Shown in pieces: positions 5,753 to 9,934 of a stretch of DNA of 9,934 nucleotides. The notes under the pieces are model-generated. The model was not told the DNA's origin. It searched no databases and saw only the letters and a list, made by a program, of their open reading frames with translations. The stretch's first letter is position 1. Every line of letters begins with the position of its first letter. This DNA is from Candidatus Galloscillospira excrementavium (lineage in GTDB: Bacteria > Bacillota > Clostridia > Oscillospirales > Oscillospiraceae): positions 1 through 9,934 of the forward strand of contig DVHW01000105.1 in the NCBI GenBank assembly GCA_018711785.1, read 5' to 3'. The position numbers and the translations under genes are program-made.

Positions 5753-7780
5753 CTACCGGCCCCGGGCCAGCCGGCGGCTGCCGGCGCAGGTGGCCAGGAA
5801 GTAGGCGCCGTAGAAGATGACCAGGAACACCCCTGTCACCGCGCTGCTGGCCGCCGCGTCCAGCCGCCCCACCTGGGCGATGACCTGGTTGGCCGCGGTC
5901 ATGCCCACCACCGAGTGGACCAGGGCCAGGGCCAGAGGGAGCAGGAAGGCCAGAAGCACCTGGATGTCCACCGAGCGGTGCATCATCTTCTCCTCCACTC
6001 CCAGCCGGGAGAGGATGCGGTAGCGGGGCACGTTGTCCGCCGCCTGGCTCAGCTGCTGGAGGGCCAGCACCGCCGCCGAGCACAGCAGGAACACGATGCC
6101 CAGGTAGATGCCCAGGAAGAGCACCATCATCTTGGTCCCCATGGTCTCCAGGTAGACCTCCAGCCGGGTCTGGCAGCGAATCCAGCCCCCGCCGCCCGCC
6201 TCGGCCCGGAAGGCGATCCGCTCGAAGTCACTGAGCACACTCTGGAAGCGCTCCTCGGTCTCCTCCTTGGGCGCGTCGGCGCGGTAGTTGCCGCAGAAGT
6301 AGTCGATGTTCATATTCAGGGCCCCCTCCTCCGCCGCCCCCTCCAGGACGGCGTCGGGGACGATGAGGTAGCTGCGGGGGGTGGGGTCGTAGCCCAGGGA
6401 GAGGGCCTCATGGGACACCGCCGTGCCGTCCACCGCCAGGTCGTGTCCGTTCACCCGGAACACCTGGCCGTCCTGCGCCAGACGGTCCGCCACGTCGTTC
6501 TCCTCCCCGATGACCCAGGTGCACCTGTCCCCCGCCAGGGCGATGGGCTCCCGGCCGCTGAGTGAGCGCATGCCGTTGTAGCCCGAGAGGGGGAGGAGGA
6601 ACACCACCACCTCCTCCTGGTCTCCGGCCACCCAGGTGACCACTCCCTGCCACAGGGCCACCTGGGCGCTCTGCTCCAGCTCCACCTCCGGGTCGAAGCC
6701 CGCCTCCTTCAGGGCGGCGGGAACGTCCACGGCTGTCTCCTCGCCGGTCTCCGGGTCCAGAGCGGTGGCCGCCAAGTAAAAGTCATAGGGCGCCTGGACG
6801 CCTGTAATGCTGTCCAGGGTGTTATTCAGGCCCACCGAACAGGCGGTGATGCCGATGGCGAGCAGGAGCATCAGGCAGATGACCGTCATGGACAGGTAGT
6901 TGCTCCCCACCCGGGCGGCAAACTGCCGCAGGGTGAACATATTGAGCCCCCGGTAGTAGAGGGTCTTGTTGGACTGGAGCACCTGGAGCAGGAAGCCGGA
7001 GAGCCCCCGGAAAAACAGCAGGGTGCCCAGGCTCCCCAGGGCCAGCATCAGGTAAAACAGGGCGTCCACCCGGAGCATGCCCCGGATGAGGAGCATGGCG
7101 TAGGCCACGGCCAGCAGCACCAGGCTCAGCAGGAAGAGGGCCACCGACATCCCCAGGCCCCTGGCCTTGAGCCGTTCGCTCCTCCGCTCGGCCTGGAGCA
7201 GGTCGATGAGCTTCTGCCGGGAAACGGTGAGGGCGGTAAAGACCATCACCACCAGGAAGATGAGGGAGAAGTAGAGCAGGGTCTTGCCCAGGGCCTTCCA
7301 GGAGAAGACGAAGTGGAACTCGGTGATGATGATCTGGAAGAAGCCGGCGGTGAACACCGAGAGAAACTGGGACAGGAAGATGCCCAGCACCAGCCCCACC
7401 CCCAGGGAAATAAGGCCGATGAGGGCGGTCTCGGCGAAGAGGAGGGCGGCGACGCGCCCCTGGGACAGGCCCAGGAGCAGGTAGGTGCCCAGCTCCTTCT
7501 TCCGCCGCTTGACCATGAAATTGTTGGCGTAAAGGATGAGAAAGGCCAGGATGACCGATACGAACACGGAGAAGATGTCGATGAGGGTCAAAATCATGTC
7601 CAGGGCCTGCCGGGTGGTGTCGTTGGTGCCCGAGGAGCCCCGGAGGGACTCCATCACCCACTGGGAGTCCAGGGAGTTGAACACATAAAAGATGCACACG
7701 CCGAACATCAGGGTCAGAAAGTAGACCGAGTAGTCCCGCACGCTGCGGGTGACGTTTTTCAGGGCCAGCTTAGAGAACAT
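5753..7780 (-). CDS. BceB-type ABC transporter permease (FtsX family)
   Basis: This is the membrane subunit of a peptide-antibiotic resistance transporter of the BceAB type. In this family it both frees the lipid target from the drug and, with the kinase, senses the drug. The 675-residue product has the BceB layout. Seven membrane segments (about 17-37, 65-90, 113-145, 168-187, 213-235, 244-262, 297-321) are followed by an extracytoplasmic domain of about 235 residues (322-558), then three more (about 560-582, 609-632, 648-668). FtsX-like stretches lie around segments 2-4 and 8-10. I chose the ATG at 7780 because GGGAGGTGA lies at correct spacing and the product then starts MFSKLALKNV, typical of the family. 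The start overlaps the ATPase gene end by 11 bp, indicating coupled translation. Which antibiotic is recognised cannot be read from the sequence. Confidence 0.95.
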   Translation of the reverse strand: MFSKLALKNVTRSVRDYSVYFLTLMFGVCIFYVFNSLDSQWVMESLRGSSGTNDTTRQALDMILTLIDIFSVFVSVILAFLILYANNFMVKRRKKELGTYLLLGLSQGRVAALLFAETALIGLISLGVGLVLGIFLSQFLSVFTAGFFQIIITEFHFVFSWKALGKTLLYFSLIFLVVMVFTALTVSRQKLIDLLQAERRSERLKARGLGMSVALFLLSLVLLAVAYAMLLIRGMLRVDALFYLMLALGSLGTLLFFRGLSGFLLQVLQSNKTLYYRGLNMFTLRQFAARVGSNYLSMTVICLMLLLAIGITACSVGLNNTLDSITGVQAPYDFYLAATALDPETGEETAVDVPAALKEAGFDPEVELEQSAQVALWQGVVTWVAGDQEEVVVFLLPLSGYNGMRSLSGREPIALAGDRCTWVIGEENDVADRLAQDGQVFRVNGHDLAVDGTAVSHEALSLGYDPTPRSYLIVPDAVLEGAAEEGALNMNIDYFCGNYRADAPKEETEERFQSVLSDFERIAFRAEAGGGGWIRCQTRLEVYLETMGTKMMVLFLGIYLGIVFLLCSAAVLALQQLSQAADNVPRYRILSRLGVEEKMMHRSVDIQVLLAFLLPLALALVHSVVGMTAANQVIAQVGRLDAAASSAVTGVFLVIFYGAYFLATCAGSRRLARGR

Positions 7781-8543
7781 CGCCCGCGTCACCTCCCAGC
7801 AGCGTGACCACCTCGAGGATGCGCTCAAAGAACACCTTGCGCCCGTCCGAGCCCCGGTTGAGCTCGGTGAAGAGCCTGCCGTCCTTGATGAAGAGGATGC
7901 GGTGGCAGTAGCTGGCGGTGAAGGCGTCGTGGGTGACCATGAGGATGGTGGCCCCCTGTTCGGCGTTCAGGGCCTCGAACCGCTCCAGCAGCAGCCGGGC
8001 GGACTTGGAGTCCAGGGCGCCGGTGGGCTCGTCGGCCAGCACCAGGTCGGGCCGGGTGATGATGGCCCGGGCCGCCGCCGTCCGCTGCCTCTCGCCCCCC
8101 GAGAGCTGGTAGGGGTACTTCTTCAGGCAGTTCGAGATGCCGAGCAGCGCCGCCGTTTCCCTCACCCGGGGCTCGATCTCCCCCGCCGGGGTGCGCAGGA
8201 TGGTGAGGGCCAGGGCGATGTTCTCAAAGGCGGTGAGGGTGTCCAGCAGGTTGCAGTCCTGGAACACGAAGCCCAGCCGCTCCCGGCGGAACTTGGCCAG
8301 CGCCCCCCGCCGCAGGGCGGTGACGTCGGCCCCGCCGATGGTGATGTGCCCGGCGGTGGGCCGGTCGATGGTGGCCACGCAGTTGAGCAGGGTGGTCTTG
8401 CCCGAGCCCGAGGCCCCCATGATGCCCACGAACTCCCCCTTCTCCACGGTGAAGGAGAGGTCGTCGATGGCCCGGGTGACGTTCTCCCGGGCGCCGTAGT
8501 ATTTTTGGAGATGGGATACGGTGAGTATGGTCTGCCTTTCCAT
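7770..8543 (-). CDS. BceA-type ABC transporter ATP-binding protein
   Basis: This is the ATPase that powers the permease encoded directly downstream. In 257 residues it has all nucleotide-binding motifs: Walker A GASGSGKT (43-50), Q-loop Gln95, signature LSGGERQR (147-154), Walker B LVLADEP (167-173) with the catalytic Glu172, D-loop ALD (176-178) and the switch His205. It belongs to the LolD/MacB/BceA branch, in which Glu or Gln may follow LSGG. The ATG at 8543 has AAGGAGGG eight bases upstream. The stop overlaps the permease start. The gene follows the kinase gene by 62 bp, a gap that with the kinase 3' end carries the proposed regulator site. A house-keeping role like FtsE is less likely given the kinase and regulator alongside. 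Confidence 0.96.
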   Translation of the reverse strand: MERQTILTVSHLQKYYGARENVTRAIDDLSFTVEKGEFVGIMGASGSGKTTLLNCVATIDRPTAGHITIGGADVTALRRGALAKFRRERLGFVFQDCNLLDTLTAFENIALALTILRTPAGEIEPRVRETAALLGISNCLKKYPYQLSGGERQRTAAARAIITRPDLVLADEPTGALDSKSARLLLERFEALNAEQGATILMVTHDAFTASYCHRILFIKDGRLFTELNRGSDGRKVFFERILEVVTLLGGDAGDVL

Positions 8544-8566
8544 AGGAATTCCCTCCTTGTACCCCT

Positions 8567-8572
8567 ATCCTA
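8567..8572 (-). promoter_or_regulatory. Weak candidate -10 box for the ATPase-permease operon
   Basis: TAGGAT on the minus strand (4/6 to TATAAT) lies just before the ATPase ribosome site. I see no -35 at normal spacing, which would fit an activator-dependent promoter driven from the inverted repeat at 8615-8632. With this -10, that site would be centred about 63 bases upstream of the transcription start. This is a guess from position. Confidence 0.25.
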
Positions 8573-8605
8573 CCCCTTCTCCGGCCCTGCCGCCATCGAA
8601 GTCCC

Positions 8606-9652
8606 TTACGCCTGGGTGACAGTTTTGTCACCTTCCCCCTCCCCCACCAGGTGGAAGGGGCTCTTGGGGAAGGTGAGGGACACGGCGGTGCCCTCCCCCT
8701 CTTGGGATGTGAGGGCGATGCCCAGGCCCAGGCGGCAACACAGCTTGCGGCACAGGTAGAGCCCCAGTCCGGTGGACTTGGTGGACAGGGCCCGGCCGTT
8801 GCGGCCGGTGAAGCCCTTGTCGAACACCCGGCCCACGTCCCCCGCCGGGATGCCCGCGCCGTTGTCCGCCGCCGTCAGCACCACCGCCCCCGGCTCCTCC
8901 CGCCAGGAGAGGGTGAGCTCCGGCCTCTCCTCCCGCCGGTACTTGACGGCGTTGGAGATGAGCTGGCCCAAAATGAACTCCACCCACTTCCCGTCGGAGT
9001 AGACGGTCACGTCCCCCTCCCCCAGATTCACCCGGAAGCCGGCGGCGATGAGGGGCCGTGCGTACTTCTTCACCGCCCCCGCCGCCGCACTCCGCAGGGA
9101 CATGGCGCGCACGGCGTAGTCCCGATCCACCGCGCCGCTCCTGGCGTAGAACAGGGCCTGCTCCACATAGCCCTCGATCTGAAACAGCTCCTCCTCCAGC
9201 CGTCCGGCCAGGGGCCCGGGGTGGTTCTCCAGGGTGAGCCGGGCCGAGGCGATGGGGGTCTTGACCTCGTGGATCCAGGTCTCGATGTACTCCCGGTACT
9301 CCTCCATGTCCCGCCGGGCGTCGGCCACGGTGTCGCACATGGACTTGTTCACCTCCGCCAGGGCGGCGCAGAAGAAGTCCCCCTCCCAGAAGCCGGGCTC
9401 CTCCAGCAGCTCGGAGAAGAGGTACTTCCGGTCCAGGGCGGCCAGCCGCTGCGCGCAGTCCCGGTAGAAGCTCCGCCGCCGCTGCCAGTCCAGCGCCATG
9501 GGCACCAGCACGCAAAGCCCCACCACCAGGCACAGGAAGGCGATGGCCGCCGGGTGGACCTCCAGCACCGCCAGCAGGGCGGCGGCGAAAATCAGGGCGA
9601 AGGCCAGGGCGGCCAGCTCGGGGATCTTCTCCCGCCAGTACCGCCCGCTCAT
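8606..9652 (-). CDS. BceS-like intramembrane-sensing histidine kinase
   Basis: This is the sensor kinase of the module. Its 348 residues begin with two membrane helices (about 11-31 and 34-53) joined by only a few residues, so it has no outer sensing domain; such kinases receive their signal from the partner transporter. The phosphoacceptor motif is WIHEVKTPIAS with His128. The ATPase domain shows the N box LISNAVKY (Asn234), G1 DNGAGIP (263-269) and G2 TGLGL (294-298). I chose the ATG at 9652 because it overlaps the regulator stop in ATGA and gives the usual short N-terminus; the longer frame to 9778 reads through the regulator gene. The last about 20 residues after LTFP are outside the domain, and their codons hold the inverted repeat at 8615-8632. 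Confidence 0.96.
   Translation of the reverse strand: MSGRYWREKIPELAALAFALIFAAALLAVLEVHPAAIAFLCLVVGLCVLVPMALDWQRRRSFYRDCAQRLAALDRKYLFSELLEEPGFWEGDFFCAALAEVNKSMCDTVADARRDMEEYREYIETWIHEVKTPIASARLTLENHPGPLAGRLEEELFQIEGYVEQALFYARSGAVDRDYAVRAMSLRSAAAGAVKKYARPLIAAGFRVNLGEGDVTVYSDGKWVEFILGQLISNAVKYRREERPELTLSWREEPGAVVLTAADNGAGIPAGDVGRVFDKGFTGRNGRALSTKSTGLGLYLCRKLCCRLGLGIALTSQEGEGTAVSLTFPKSPFHLVGEGEGDKTVTQA
8615..8632. promoter_or_regulatory. Inverted repeat matching the BceR-type operator
   Basis: GGTGACA and TGTCACC are exact reverse complements separated by four bases. The core TGACA-N4-TGTCA fits the TnACA-N4-TGTnA site described for BceR-like response regulators of Firmicutes. It lies within the last codons of the kinase gene (residues GDKTVT), 71 bases before the ATPase start codon, as expected for an operator of the transporter genes. 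It is not a terminator: the stem is short and no T-run follows. Confidence 0.7.
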
Positions 9653-9934
9653 ATCTGGTACCCCTGTCCCCGCCGGGTGACCAGGAAGCCAGAAAGGCCC
9701 AGGCCCTCCAGCTTCCGGCGCAGGCGGTTGATGTTGACGGTGAGGGTGTTGTCGTCCACGAACTCGTCGCTCTGCCACAGCTCGTTCATCAGCTCGTCCC
9801 GGCCCACGATGCGCCCCTGGCCCCGCATCAGGCAGTGGAGCAGCCGGGCCTCGTTCCGGGTGAGCTCGGCCTCCCGCCCGGCGTAGGACACGGTGGACCG
9901 CCCCAGGTCCAGCACCACCCCCAGGCAGGAGAGG
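9649..9934 (-). CDS. OmpR-family response regulator, C-terminal part (cut by right window edge)
   Basis: The last 94 codons of a minus-strand response regulator that continues beyond the window. What is present is the winged helix-turn-helix DNA-binding domain: an N-terminal strand region (VVLDLGRSTV), the helix ELTRNEARLLHCLM, the segment GRDELMNELW, the recognition helix around DDNTLTVNINRLRRKL and the C-terminal hairpin ending RRGQGYQI. The receiver domain with the phosphorylated Asp is outside. The stop overlaps the kinase start by 4 bp (ATGA), so the two are one translational unit. It should be BceR-like, activating the ATPase-permease genes through the repeat at 8615-8632. The GTG at 9918 is an internal valine, not the start. 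Confidence 0.95.
   Translation of the reverse strand, partial: LSCLGVVLDLGRSTVSYAGREAELTRNEARLLHCLMRGQGRIVGRDELMNELWQSDEFVDDNTLTVNINRLRRKLEGLGLSGFLVTRRGQGYQI

Noticed and set aside
7781..7828. Longer N-terminus of the ABC permease
   Set aside because: The 16 extra residues lie within the ATPase gene and do not resemble the family N-terminus; a good ribosome site precedes the ATG at 7780.
8651..9886. 411-codon plus-strand ORF opposite kinase and regulator
   Set aside because: It crosses two well-supported genes in antisense, lacks any motif, and is a composition artefact.

Overview
This window looks like chromosomal DNA from an endospore-forming, high-GC member of the Clostridia. Spore formation is indicated by a full-length spoIIE. 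The genes are very GC-rich, with many GTG starts and long spurious ORFs on the opposite strands. A Bce-type antibiotic-peptide module and strong AAGGAGG-like ribosome sites also fit a Firmicute. The Oscillospiraceae (Flavonifractor/Lawsonibacter-like gut bacteria) are my best guess, but that is inference from composition and gene content only.

Left part (1-2726). A short, lower-GC stretch (about 45% over 1-120) holds the possible 5' end of an unidentified minus-strand gene. A perfect 22-bp hairpin terminator follows, then spoIIE on the minus strand, the sporulation phosphatase that activates sigma-F. A 185-bp divergent region separates spoIIE from dusB on the plus strand. It carries a convincing extended -10 promoter for dusB. 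On the spoIIE side it carries a TATACT -10 with Spo0A-box-like elements, spaced as in the known Spo0A-activated promoters.

Middle part (2727-5752). dusB (tRNA-dihydrouridine synthase) is followed on the same strand by an ECF sigma factor and a membrane-anchored zinc-finger anti-sigma factor, which form a sigma/anti-sigma pair. This block converges on secG (SecYEG translocon subunit). The two sides share a hairpin with a T-run on one side and an A-run on the other, a likely bidirectional terminator. secG has its own clear sigma-A-type promoter.

Right part (5753-9934). A complete Bce-type resistance module apart from the truncated regulator lies on the minus strand in the order response regulator (cut by the window edge), intramembrane-sensing histidine kinase, ABC ATPase and 10-TM FtsX-type permease. 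Regulator and kinase overlap by 4 bp; ATPase and permease overlap by 11 bp. The two pairs are separated by 62 bp. The last codons of the kinase gene, just upstream of the ATPase gene, contain a perfect inverted repeat TGACA-N4-TGTCA, which matches the TnACA-N4-TGTnA operator described for BceR-like regulators. The expected logic is that the permease senses a peptide antibiotic, the kinase phosphorylates the regulator, and the regulator raises expression of the ATPase-permease pair.

No rRNA, tRNA, CRISPR array, insertion sequence or phage gene was recognised. No stretch longer than 300 bases lacks a gene.
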